Below, piece after piece: positions 27,541-35,760 of a stretch of DNA of 64,000 nt; positions within the stretch are counted from its first letter, which is position 1; each line of letters opens with the position of its first letter. The notes under the pieces were generated by a model, which was given only the letters and a program-made list of their open reading frames with translations, did not search any database and had not been told where the DNA came from. A program made the position numbers and the translations under genes. This DNA comes from Dictyobacter alpinus. Lineage in GTDB: Bacteria > Chloroflexota > Ktedonobacteria > Ktedonobacterales > Ktedonobacteraceae. The stretch spans positions 2,108,001 to 2,172,000 of the forward strand of contig NZ_BIFT01000002.1 of NCBI RefSeq assembly GCF_003967575.1. Direction: 5' to 3'.

Positions 27541-27878
27541 TTTTTTAATACCTTCAAACAAATAGAAGGTCCTCTTCTCGTTCTCAATATATAGGCAGTC
27601 CTCTAGTTTATGGACAAAATCGACCATGTTTTCCTCATAAAACGTGTATATTTTAATCACAAGCTGAAGACGATATAGTTGCTTTTGAAATAAATGTCCG
27701 ACTTCATTTTAGGCTTTAAATCATGCAACTAAAAAACCAATCATTGTTTTTGTTGTTACAAGGAACCGTGTTAGTCTTCGTTTCAAGATTATTTGAATCT
27801 ACCGAATACTAAACATTGCGCCCTGAAAAGACTATGCACATTTAACGAAACGCGCATTTAGCGAAAGGACTGCCACAG

Positions 27879-28034
27879 ATGCTTCTCTCACTTCGTAACA
27901 AACAAGTTATGGCACTTTTGGTATTGGTAGTTTTATCCCTCTTAGTCTTGACATTTATTGTGTTGAGCTTGGCTCACATTAATATGTGGCAAGCGCTTAA
28001 TGTAAAGCCAAATGTTTTTGTTCCCTGGTTTTAG
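27879..28034 (+). CDS. putative 51-residue single-span membrane protein
   Basis: The frame starts at ATG 27879 with AAAGGA 9 bases upstream and ends at TAG 28032-28034. The product is a basic N-terminus (LLSLRNKQ), one long hydrophobic helix (VMALLVLVVLSLLVLTFIVL) and a short tail ending FVPWF. A terminator with a T-run lies about 130 bases downstream. Just upstream, a 15-base direct repeat (GCATTTARCGAAA pattern) occurs twice at 27838-27867. No family recognised; coding status is inferred from the ribosome site, the amphipathic layout and the terminator. Confidence 0.5.
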   Translation: MLLSLRNKQVMALLVLVVLSLLVLTFIVLSLAHINMWQALNVKPNVFVPWF

Positions 28035-28165
28035 TTAATTTGAGACTGTACGGTAAACATGTCTTCATGTTGTCCATATGAACTATAGTGATTTTCATAT
28101 GAAAGCGAGGTTGAATATGTCTCACTTTGATTAGCTTGAGCATAAGTAGATAAGATACAAGAAGC

Positions 28166-28214
28166 GGCCCGCCGTGATCAGGAGAATGATCTAGAAGGTG
28201 GGCCTCTCTTTTTT
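28166..28214 (+). terminator. rho-independent terminator
   Basis: GGCCCGCC (28166-28173) pairs with GGTGGGCC (28197-28204); an inner GATCA/TGATC pairing extends the stem. TCTCTTTTTT follows. It probably ends the transcript of the 51-residue ORF. Confidence 0.75.
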
Positions 28215-28412
28215 GGTTGTGAGGTATGGGGTTATAGAAGGTTCAAATGGATGTGAGTGTTTGCGTGGGGGAGGGGGGGGGCAAGGTTCTGAGCGAGGTG
28301 GGTTCTGGTTGCTTGCTGTGGATTGGGGATACGTTCGCAGCGACAAGCACCAACACTTTTCGGTTAAGCGCTTTTGTGGCTATAAAAGATGTGGCATAAA
28401 AAAGCAGCGCAT

Positions 28413-28746
28413 CGTACGTGGAGTGGGCGCCACACGCGAGGTCGGCATGCGGCTTGATCAAGGGCGAAACGTGTTGAGTCAGCAGCGCATGCCTGTGGCG
28501 CCTACACTGATCAATATTCTTCAAGCATGATCGTTGAGCAATGTTTAAGCATACGCATCATGATTCGTGATCCTGTTGATCCAGGCACGGGTGGAACTGG
28601 GACGTTCCACTCTAAAACGTACCTGTGTATCTAGCTCACCCTAAATAAGATGCGTGTAGGCGCCACAGCACTGCGTCTCGTTCTCGCACATTGGCCCACG
28701 TAAACTCAGCAGTGCGGCCTTGCGTGTGGCGCCCACTCGACGTACG
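28413..28746. repeat. pair of inverted hairpin elements sharing a GGCGCCACA core
   Basis: Two elements of about 94 bp (28413-28507 and 28654-28746) lie in opposite orientation, 146 bases apart. Their outer 25 bases match in 24 positions and their inner 15 bases match exactly, while the middles differ. Each element is itself a hairpin bounded by GGCGCCACA and TGTGGCGCC (28426, 28494; 28659, 28725). GC is higher than in the flanking DNA. No gene is convincing in 28215-29199; frames here lack ribosome sites. Confidence 0.8.
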
Positions 28747-29199
28747 CTCGGTCCGCTTCACACGTTGCACCAGCCAAAACCGGATCATCAATCATGACCA
28801 TGTTGGGTACATTGACGTGGGCCGTCTCCTCAGCCTATGTTACAGCGCCTGGTCATGAGCATGTCGGATATGAAATACCGCTACGAGAGCTGTATTGGGC
28901 CTCCCTTTGCGATTGCTACCAGGTAAGAGCAGGTCCAGGCCAGGGGCTGTCGCGCTTTGATCTGCCAGTATCGATAATGTGTATTTGAGCGATATTTATT
29001 ACATGAAAAGGTATCAGGGGCAAGAAATGCTGCTACTTTGGAGCTCCTCTTATAAATTTCGTGGTGTCGAGTGGCTTGAAGTTTTTGATGCGGATGTTTA
29101 TACTATGTAGACTTTAATAAGTCTAGCTATATCTATCTTCTAATATGGACCTTTGCTTTGTTCTGGCTCAACATATAATAACAGCGGAGAGAGGTTTTT

Positions 29200-30165
29200 A
29201 TGTATCCCCATTTACGTCCTGGCTATAGTGTGCGCCCCCCAACTGTTGCTGATATACCTGCGATAAGTCAGCTGATCTATGCTTTTGATGAATATGAGAC
29301 TGGCGAGGCTGATCTCTATCCGACTGAGGATATACAACATGATTGGCTGGGGCTGGATGTAGCCAGAGATAGCTGGGTGGTCGTGGCGGATGATGGTGTG
29401 TTGTGTGGTTATGCTACGTTGACGTTTAAGTCGTCTGGTGGACGCTTGCTGGCTGATGGTTATGTACATCCTCGCCACTATAATAATGGTATCGGTACAA
29501 CTTTGATCGAGTTGCTGGAGGCACGGGCCGCTGAAATTGTGCGGCAGGTACCAGGAGATACACGCCTGGTATTGGTGAATAATGTTGTGGCTAGTAGCAA
29601 TGCATCGATCAATCTGCTGGAAAAGTTCGCTTATACATTGACACGTGTTTATTTTCGCATGAGTATCACCTTAACGGAGCCGCCACTAGCTCCAGTCTGG
29701 CCGGCTCATATCACGTTGCGAGTCTGTGATGGCAGTCCTGAGGATATTTATCGAGTCTATGCAGCAACCGAGGACAGTTTTCGCGACATGTGGGCTCATA
29801 ATCCACAGAGCTATGAGACATGGAAAAAGGGCCATGTGCACGAGCACTTTGATCCCAGTCTCTGGTTTCTCGCTATGGATGGCGAGCAGGTCGCAGGCGT
29901 AGCTCGCTGTCGTACTACTGAGGATAATAAAGGTTGGATCTCCGCCCTGGGAGTACGTCGCCCCTGGCGTAAGCAGGGCCTGGGCAAAGCATTACTCTAT
30001 CAGTCCTTTGGTGCTTTTTATCAACGGCAGAGCACCAGTGTTGGTCTCGGTGTGGATTCACAGAGTCTGACCGGTGCTCAGCGGTTGTATGAAAGTGTTG
30101 GCATGCAGGTATCTATGCGCATTGGCCGCTATGAAAAGGAACTTCGTCCTGGCCGAGAGCTCTAG
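29200..30165 (+). CDS. tandem GNAT N-acetyltransferase
   Basis: 321 residues with two GNAT domains, about 8-160 and 170-315, a layout like mycothiol synthase and other double GNATs. The acetyl-CoA loop is degenerate in the first half (HPRHYNNGIGTTLIELLE) and fuller in the second (RRPWRKQGLGKALLYQSF, the QxxGxG/A type). The C-terminal half should be catalytic. The acceptor is unknown. GAGAGG 5 bases upstream sets the start. Cytoplasmic, single gene. Confidence 0.88.
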   Translation: MYPHLRPGYSVRPPTVADIPAISQLIYAFDEYETGEADLYPTEDIQHDWLGLDVARDSWVVVADDGVLCGYATLTFKSSGGRLLADGYVHPRHYNNGIGTTLIELLEARAAEIVRQVPGDTRLVLVNNVVASSNASINLLEKFAYTLTRVYFRMSITLTEPPLAPVWPAHITLRVCDGSPEDIYRVYAATEDSFRDMWAHNPQSYETWKKGHVHEHFDPSLWFLAMDGEQVAGVARCRTTEDNKGWISALGVRRPWRKQGLGKALLYQSFGAFYQRQSTSVGLGVDSQSLTGAQRLYESVGMQVSMRIGRYEKELRPGREL

Positions 30166-30306
30166 TGCGCAAGCTTGACCATCCAATCCGGTATTTCCGT
30201 GAAATTTAAGCTATTATTGGCCGTTGTCTATAATAGCGTTATCTGTTATGCTGCCTATATAGCAGAGGATAAAAGCATCGAGTAGTATAAAAGGAGTCGA
30301 GTTCTC

Positions 30307-32373
30307 ATGGTTGTGAAGCGCCAGATCACCACGATGTGTCCGATGAATTGTTTGCCAACCCAATGTGGTATGACTGTTGAGGTTGAGGATAATAAGCTCA
30401 TAGCTATCAAAGGCGATAAGCATAATCCCGATAGCCAGGGCTTCCTTTGTATCAGGGGGCAGGCTAGCGCCGAGATTTTTGATAATCCGAAACGTTTGTT
30501 GCAGCCGTTGCGCCGTGTGGGTGCGCGGGGTGAGGATCGTTGGGAGCCCTGTTCATGGGAGGATGCTTATACGCTGATCGTTGATGCGATTCAGCAGACA
30601 CAGCCTGAGCGGGTAGGACTCTGGCGTGGACATGGCATCGGCACCAATGGACCACTTGGAGGCGTGCTACTCAGTCGTCTTGGTTTGTTGGGTGGGTATC
30701 AGCAGTGGATCACTGCGATTGTATGTTGGGCCATGGGTGGATATGGTTTGGGTCTGACGGGCGCTCTGAAGACCAATACCAAACAGGATATGGCCGCCAA
30801 CTCGCGTACCATTATTCTCTGGGGCGCGACCCTGGCCAGTCAGCCTGATCTCGCGCCACACCTGATTGCGGCTCGTAAACGCGGCGCCCACGTCATTCAG
30901 ATCGACACCCGGCGTACAGAAGTTTCCCGCCACTGCGATGAAATCTTCTTGCTCCCACCGGGGAGCGATGCCGCGCTCGCCCTGGCGATCGCCCATGTGA
31001 TTCTGCAAGAAGGATTACACGACCAGGACTTTATTGATAGATATACACAGGGTTTTGCTGAATTTAAAGCTCATCTGCAACAATATACACCTGAATGGGC
31101 CACGCAGATTACCGGTATTGAGCCTGAGCGTATTCGTGAGCTGGCACGCCGCTATGCTACCGATAAGCCAGCCGTCATCGTGCTCGGTGGTAGCTCAATG
31201 TTCAAGCACCAGCACGGCTGGGAGCCTGCGCGCGCCATTGCCTGTCTGCCTGCTCTAACCGGTCAATTTGGCATCGCAGGCGGCGGCCTGGGTCAGCGCC
31301 ATGGAGCATCTCCAGAAGGAACTGGTTACGCGGATGTACTGGCCGACGCCATGCCAGCCCTGCCAGATGAGGCCGCGATCCCTAGCCATATGACAAGCAT
31401 CTCAAAGGCGTTAGCTAACGGTCAGCTTGACGTATTGCTCCTGTTTGGTTCTAATATGCTCTCCAGTTTCTCGGACGCCAATGAACTGGCCCGTGGACTG
31501 GCTCAGATCAAACTGATCGTCTCCTACGATCTCTTTATGAACGCGACCGCCCGCCGCTTTGCTGATCTTATCCTGCCTGCTACCGCCTGGCTGGAAGGTA
31601 TCGGACTCAAGCAGACCGCAACCCACATTTATCTTATGCAGCAGGCCCTTACTCCTGCAGGCGAGTGCCGTAATCTGATCACGGTTCTGCGTGAACTTGC
31701 CCAAAAACTCAACATCCCCAACTTCTTTCCCTGGCAGGATGAAGATGATTATGTTAACGCCCTGCTCGCCGGACAAAAGACGGCTGATGGCGAGCCGCTC
31801 ACCATCGCCGAGTTACAACGGCAGGGAGGCTACTGGCAGAAGAACGGGCTCTCACATATTGCCTATCAGGGCCACAATTTCCAGACCCCATCCCAAAAGA
31901 TCGAATTCTGGAGTGAGCGTGCCAGGCAAGCTGGCATCGCCCCCTTGCCGTCTTATACCGAGCCAGCTGGCAGCGAGTATCCATTACGCTTCTGCCAGGG
32001 CCGCACCCTGACCGCCTTCCATTCCTTTTTTGACGAAGGCCAGGCCTTACCGACCCTTGCCAGAGCTAATCCCGCACCCGAATTATGGCTTCATCCCCAG
32101 GATGCCCTGCAACGCGGCATAACCGATGGGAGCGCGATTCAGATCAGCAATCAGCGTGGTCAATTTGAAGCCAGAGCCCACGTCACCGATGACGTTCTCC
32201 AGGGAGTAGTCTGGATGCGCGATGGCTGGAGTGGCATCAATCGTGTCACCAGTGGAGATCCCATCGTATCCATTGAAGCCAACACCATCGTCCCTGGTAT
32301 CCCTGGAGGCCAGGCCGCCTATGACGCCTGGGTTGAAGTCCTGCCCCTGGTAACGGCACATACAGAAAAGTAG
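30307..32373 (+). CDS. molybdopterin-dependent oxidoreductase (DMSO reductase family)
   Basis: 688 residues. The N-terminal Fe4S4 site uses Cys11, Cys15, Cys20 and Cys48 (CPMNCLPTQC, then GFLCIRG). The second gap is one residue longer than the usual CxxxCxxxC. Molybdopterin-binding segments follow: ILWGATLASQPD, IQIDTRRTEVS, PPGSDAALALAIAH, and a C-terminal cofactor-binding domain (ELWLHPQDALQRGITDGSAI). ITAIVCWAMGG may hold the Mo ligand. No twin-arginine signal is present, so it is cytoplasmic. No electron-transfer subunit is adjacent. Substrate unknown. AGGAG lies 10 bases upstream. Confidence 0.9.
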   Translation: MVVKRQITTMCPMNCLPTQCGMTVEVEDNKLIAIKGDKHNPDSQGFLCIRGQASAEIFDNPKRLLQPLRRVGARGEDRWEPCSWEDAYTLIVDAIQQTQPERVGLWRGHGIGTNGPLGGVLLSRLGLLGGYQQWITAIVCWAMGGYGLGLTGALKTNTKQDMAANSRTIILWGATLASQPDLAPHLIAARKRGAHVIQIDTRRTEVSRHCDEIFLLPPGSDAALALAIAHVILQEGLHDQDFIDRYTQGFAEFKAHLQQYTPEWATQITGIEPERIRELARRYATDKPAVIVLGGSSMFKHQHGWEPARAIACLPALTGQFGIAGGGLGQRHGASPEGTGYADVLADAMPALPDEAAIPSHMTSISKALANGQLDVLLLFGSNMLSSFSDANELARGLAQIKLIVSYDLFMNATARRFADLILPATAWLEGIGLKQTATHIYLMQQALTPAGECRNLITVLRELAQKLNIPNFFPWQDEDDYVNALLAGQKTADGEPLTIAELQRQGGYWQKNGLSHIAYQGHNFQTPSQKIEFWSERARQAGIAPLPSYTEPAGSEYPLRFCQGRTLTAFHSFFDEGQALPTLARANPAPELWLHPQDALQRGITDGSAIQISNQRGQFEARAHVTDDVLQGVVWMRDGWSGINRVTSGDPIVSIEANTIVPGIPGGQAAYDAWVEVLPLVTAHTEK

Positions 32374-32454
32374 CAAGCTAGAAGAAGTTTTTTCCTAGCA
32401 AAGGGGGTAGGATAGGAGTAGTGCAGAAACTGCTACTTATTCTATGGAGGGATT

Positions 32455-33015
32455 ATGGGAAAAGTTATTACTGGCGCAACCATGTCACTGGATGGGTTTA
32501 TGAGTGATCGCAATGGTGATGTGAGCCGCCTGTACCCAGATTTTGAAGCGCTACACAATACAGAGATGTTGCGCGAAGAAATACGCACAACAGGTGCGGT
32601 AGTAATGGGTCGACACGCCTATGACATGGCAGAAGGTGATATGACCGGATACGAATATCAAGTCCCCATTTTTGTCCTGACGCACCATGTGCCAGAAAAA
32701 GCTGCCAGAGGAGAGAACGACAAATTGACGATTACCTTTGTCGCCACCGGCATTGAAAGCGCGATTGCGCAGGCAAAAGCAGCCGCAGGTGATAAACATG
32801 TCATGGTCGTAGGTGGAGCCGATACCGCGCAACAATGCCTGAGGGCAGGACTGGTGGACGAAATCCACATTGGTATCGTCCCTATCCTGCTCGGTGAAGG
32901 TCTACGCTTCTTTGAGCCGTTAAACTACGAGCAGCTGAAGCTAGAAAGAACACGTATACTCGAATCCTCCACCAGAACCGACCTCTGGTTCCGTGTTGTC
33001 CGGCAAACGATATAA
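32455..33015 (+). CDS. dihydrofolate reductase family protein (RibD C-terminal type)
   Basis: 186 residues starting MGKVITGATMSLDGFMS, the hallmark of the YwjB/YyaP-like branch of the RibD C-terminal/DHFR fold. VVMGRHAYDM and the NADPH-binding MVVGGADTAQQCL follow. It should be a small NAD(P)H-dependent reductase; the substrate is unknown, and it is unlikely to be the cell's main DHFR. GGAGG 5 bases upstream fits the start. Its stop lies one base before copy B of the dispersed repeat. Confidence 0.88.
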   Translation: MGKVITGATMSLDGFMSDRNGDVSRLYPDFEALHNTEMLREEIRTTGAVVMGRHAYDMAEGDMTGYEYQVPIFVLTHHVPEKAARGENDKLTITFVATGIESAIAQAKAAAGDKHVMVVGGADTAQQCLRAGLVDEIHIGIVPILLGEGLRFFEPLNYEQLKLERTRILESSTRTDLWFRVVRQTI

Positions 33016-33016
33016 A

Positions 33017-33157
33017 TAGCGGCAGGTCTTGCACCTGCAACCTGTAGACGTACGACCATGCAAAGCGGTATATATTTGGATGGTTCCTTTTTTACATGAT
33101 CACATGTTGAACAACATTACGTACGTGAACTGGTTGCAGGTGCAAGACTTGCCGCTA
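33017..33157. repeat. copy B of the roughly 145-bp repeat with 26-bp inverted arms
   Basis: Arms 33017-33042 and 33132-33157 are complementary at 25 of 26 positions. The element fills the gap between two convergent genes and may act as a bidirectional terminator. Its arms resemble those of copy A at 21995-22142; the loop between differs. Confidence 0.75.
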
Positions 33158-33164
33158 CTTGTTG

Positions 33165-33800
33165 CTATTTTTCTTTATCTTGATAATGAGAGATATCGGC
33201 GTAAAGCTCAATGGTTGTTGCCTCGGTGTCGCGGACAATCTTGCTAAGGGAGGTTGGATGGATAAACGGTGGTTCCCAGAAGAGCTCCAGTGGACGCTGG
33301 TCAAACTCGCTCAGGATGGTTTTGAGGGTTACCGCATGTGTGACCAGCAGGATTGTTTCGCCTGCGTGGGTTGCCAGTAGCTCCTCAACTTTAGGTACAG
33401 CCCGTGCGCGCACCTGTGCAAATGTCTCACCACCATTATGTGCCTGGTACTGTTGAGGCGACTTCCAGAATGCCAGAAACTCGGCAGGATCTTCCTTCTC
33501 GATCTCTTTGCCAAGATGTCCTTCCCATGTTCCTAAAGCGATCTCTTTAAGCTCATCACAGGGAATGACCGCCTCTGGCCTGGCTCCTCTGATAATTTCG
33601 GCTGTACGATACGCGCGTAAAAGTGGACTGGCATAAATTGCTGAAAAATTTATATCCTTCAATGCATCATGCAGCCAGGAAGCCTGCTGTACACCCAGGG
33701 CAGTCAACGGGGAATCTGTATGCCCCTGCATCCTCCGCTCCGCATTCCATTCTGTTTGACCATGTCTGGTAATATACATGGTTGTCTTTGTAGTCGCCAT
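33165..33800 (-). CDS. histidine phosphatase (phosphoglycerate mutase-like)
   Basis: 211 residues of the branch-1 histidine phosphatase superfamily. The phospho-His lies in YITRHGQTEWNAERRMQG, the second Arg/Glu in IYASPLLRAYRTAE and GTWEG, and the second catalytic His in LLVTHAVTLKTI. Such cytoplasmic enzymes remove phosphate from small molecules (GpmB/CobC/PhoE-like). The exact substrate is not readable. Convergent with the DHFR-like gene. Confidence 0.92.
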   Translation of the reverse strand: MATTKTTMYITRHGQTEWNAERRMQGHTDSPLTALGVQQASWLHDALKDINFSAIYASPLLRAYRTAEIIRGARPEAVIPCDELKEIALGTWEGHLGKEIEKEDPAEFLAFWKSPQQYQAHNGGETFAQVRARAVPKVEELLATHAGETILLVTHAVTLKTILSEFDQRPLELFWEPPFIHPTSLSKIVRDTEATTIELYADISHYQDKEK

Positions 33801-33932
33801 GAATTTTATCTATCCTTCAAACGCTGAAATATTCACCCTCCCCCTTGCTCACTGTATCATCCCCATTTACTATATCACGGTCCAGCTTATAACAACAAAA
33901 TAGCGTGACCGCATGCCTCTGAGCAGGCAACG

Positions 33933-34289
33933 CTATTTGGTAGTGTGTTCGCCCCACATGAGGGTGACCTGTAGCTGTGCCTCGCTGCTCGATTTCGCCA
34001 GGACGGCACCTACTTCGGCGTCGATTTTCACGGAAAATTGTACCTCGAAGGAGTGTGGACGTGCTTTCTCGGTGATGTTCGCTACACTCGTAGAGACCTG
34101 TTCGGCACAGAGCTGGATCAGGCCCATGGCTTTGGTAAAGAGGTCCTGTGCCTGCTGGGGAACACCTCGCGTGTTTCCATAAGGATCAGCGCTACGCGTT
34201 GCTGGCGCTTGCCGCACATTATCCACCTCAATATACATAGCGATCTCTTGTCCGTCTGTATTTGTCAGAGTATCCTTGATAATTGTCAT
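33933..34289 (-). CDS. Trypco1-like (CU044_2847 family) protein
   Basis: About 118 residues. After MTIIKDTLTNTDGQEIAMYIEVDN come a helix (QAQDLFTKAMGLIQLCAEQV) and the strand pattern PHSFEVQFSVKIDAEVGAVLAKSSSEAQ, then VTLMW. That is the pattern of the trypsin-co-occurring domain 1 family, a small beta-rich domain often linked to trypsin-like or conflict-type effectors. No effector lies beside it. TGGAG 8 bases before 34289 sets the start; the frame extends to 34361 without a ribosome site. Confidence 0.7.
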   Translation of the reverse strand: MTIIKDTLTNTDGQEIAMYIEVDNVRQAPATRSADPYGNTRGVPQQAQDLFTKAMGLIQLCAEQVSTSVANITEKARPHSFEVQFSVKIDAEVGAVLAKSSSEAQLQVTLMWGEHTTK

Positions 34290-34441
34290 CGCAAACTCCA
34301 GTTGTGCAAGTTGAGTACATAGAAATATTTCTACGTTAATAGAACCTGTTAAAAATGGCAATGGGTTTCATGGATATGTTGCGTGTATTATACTGTTGGC
34401 TTTATCCACGTGTCAACAATATCGCTCTCCACAAACTCTGG

Positions 34442-35674
34442 CTAGATAGTGCGATACAGGTCGATTAATTTCAGGCTCTCCCGCTCCCAACAGAGATCCT
34501 GTTTGGCTGCTCGCAGAGCATTAGCGCGCATACAGGCTAGTTCATCAGGATCTTTGAGCATGCTATTGATGGCCATACCTACTTCCGCTGGATTCATTGA
34601 GCGTACGACCTTGCCGACATTGTAGCTGACAAGGATATCGCGTATAGCCTCCAGGGGAGACGAAAGGACCGGCAGTCCGGCCTGAATATATTCAAACAGC
34701 TTGTTGGGCAGACAGAGTTTCATGTTGCGCGTATAGTCCAGTGGGATAATTGTCAGTCCTATATCTGCCGAGGCCGTCCATGTCGCAAGTTCTGCATAAG
34801 GGACCGGCGCTAGAATTTTCACATGGGCCTGAACTTTTTGCAGCATAATCAACTGCTCAAGTTCAGCACGGGTCGTACCGATATTTTGTCCCAGCATGAC
34901 AATGATATTTTCAGGTTCAAGATAAGCGGCGGCCCGCACCAGGCGATCCAGTCCGCGATCAGGTTGCAGGTTGCCTTGATACAAAGCAATGCGCTTGCTG
35001 GCCGGAAGGCGTAATTGTTGGCGCAGCATATCAGTCTTGATGGGGTGTTGGTAGTAAGGGATGTTGCGCAGCAATAGTATCCGCGAAATATGATAGCGTC
35101 GTTGTAGCTCGGCAACGATCGGGGGAGAGACCGCGATAACAGCGGTACAGTGTGCCAGCAAATAGCGCAGAGCGATTTTCATGAAGCCATACCAGAGTTG
35201 ATGGCTCTTGCTGATAGTTTTATAGTGGATATCTTGCAAAGGAAGTTCATAGGCTTCAAAGATTAATGGTTTGCGCCTGAGTGTTGCGGCCAGATAACAG
35301 GCGGGCAGAGCCGTCAATTCACAGGCGTGATAGACGTCTGCCGGTTGCTTCAGTAAGTTCAGTGTACCTCGCACAAAGATAGAGAGGGCCTTGCTCCAGG
35401 CTGCATGGGTAAAACGTGTTGCGCCAAAATCGGTTGCCACATTAATATGCTGAACGATATAACCAGTAGCGCTGGTATTTCCTATAGTATTTTCTAGCGT
35501 GGCTACATCCAGTACCGTGACCTGGCAGCCTGCCCGCGCCAGAGTTTCCGCCGTACGTTGTGCTCGAATATCGATCTGGACATCCCTAACTACATGCATA
35601 CATACATGCATCGAGCCTGGAATATAGCGGTTATCTTCCGCCTCATCCTCACACAGAGAGGAAATCTTCTTCAT
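34442..35674 (-). CDS. glycosyltransferase family 4
   Basis: About 410 residues, GT-B fold. The N-terminal half has the acceptor-side pattern DIRAQRTAETLARAGCQVTV and DVYHACELTALP; the C-terminal half has the donor side: ALYQGNLQPDRGLDRLVRAA, VMLGQNIG, and NKLFEYIQAGLPVLSSPLEAI, where the Glu contacts the nucleotide sugar. Role: sugar transfer during glycan or exopolysaccharide synthesis. AAAGGA 8 bases before 35674 sets the start. The next GT4 gene upstream ends 86 bases away, so the two are probably co-transcribed. Confidence 0.88.
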   Translation of the reverse strand: MKKISSLCEDEAEDNRYIPGSMHVCMHVVRDVQIDIRAQRTAETLARAGCQVTVLDVATLENTIGNTSATGYIVQHINVATDFGATRFTHAAWSKALSIFVRGTLNLLKQPADVYHACELTALPACYLAATLRRKPLIFEAYELPLQDIHYKTISKSHQLWYGFMKIALRYLLAHCTAVIAVSPPIVAELQRRYHISRILLLRNIPYYQHPIKTDMLRQQLRLPASKRIALYQGNLQPDRGLDRLVRAAAYLEPENIIVMLGQNIGTTRAELEQLIMLQKVQAHVKILAPVPYAELATWTASADIGLTIIPLDYTRNMKLCLPNKLFEYIQAGLPVLSSPLEAIRDILVSYNVGKVVRSMNPAEVGMAINSMLKDPDELACMRANALRAAKQDLCWERESLKLIDLYRTI

Positions 35675-35760
35675 CAGAGCCGTCCTTTCTCCGCATCCTT
35701 TGCCTGCCGAGTATACGTATACGTCACACACAATCCACTTAAAAAGCCGTCATACCGTCG

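Noticed and set aside
28198..28530. 110-codon plus frame and 93-codon minus frame in the hairpin-element region
   Set aside because: No ribosome site, starts in a terminator, and most of the frame is explained by the inverted hairpin elements.
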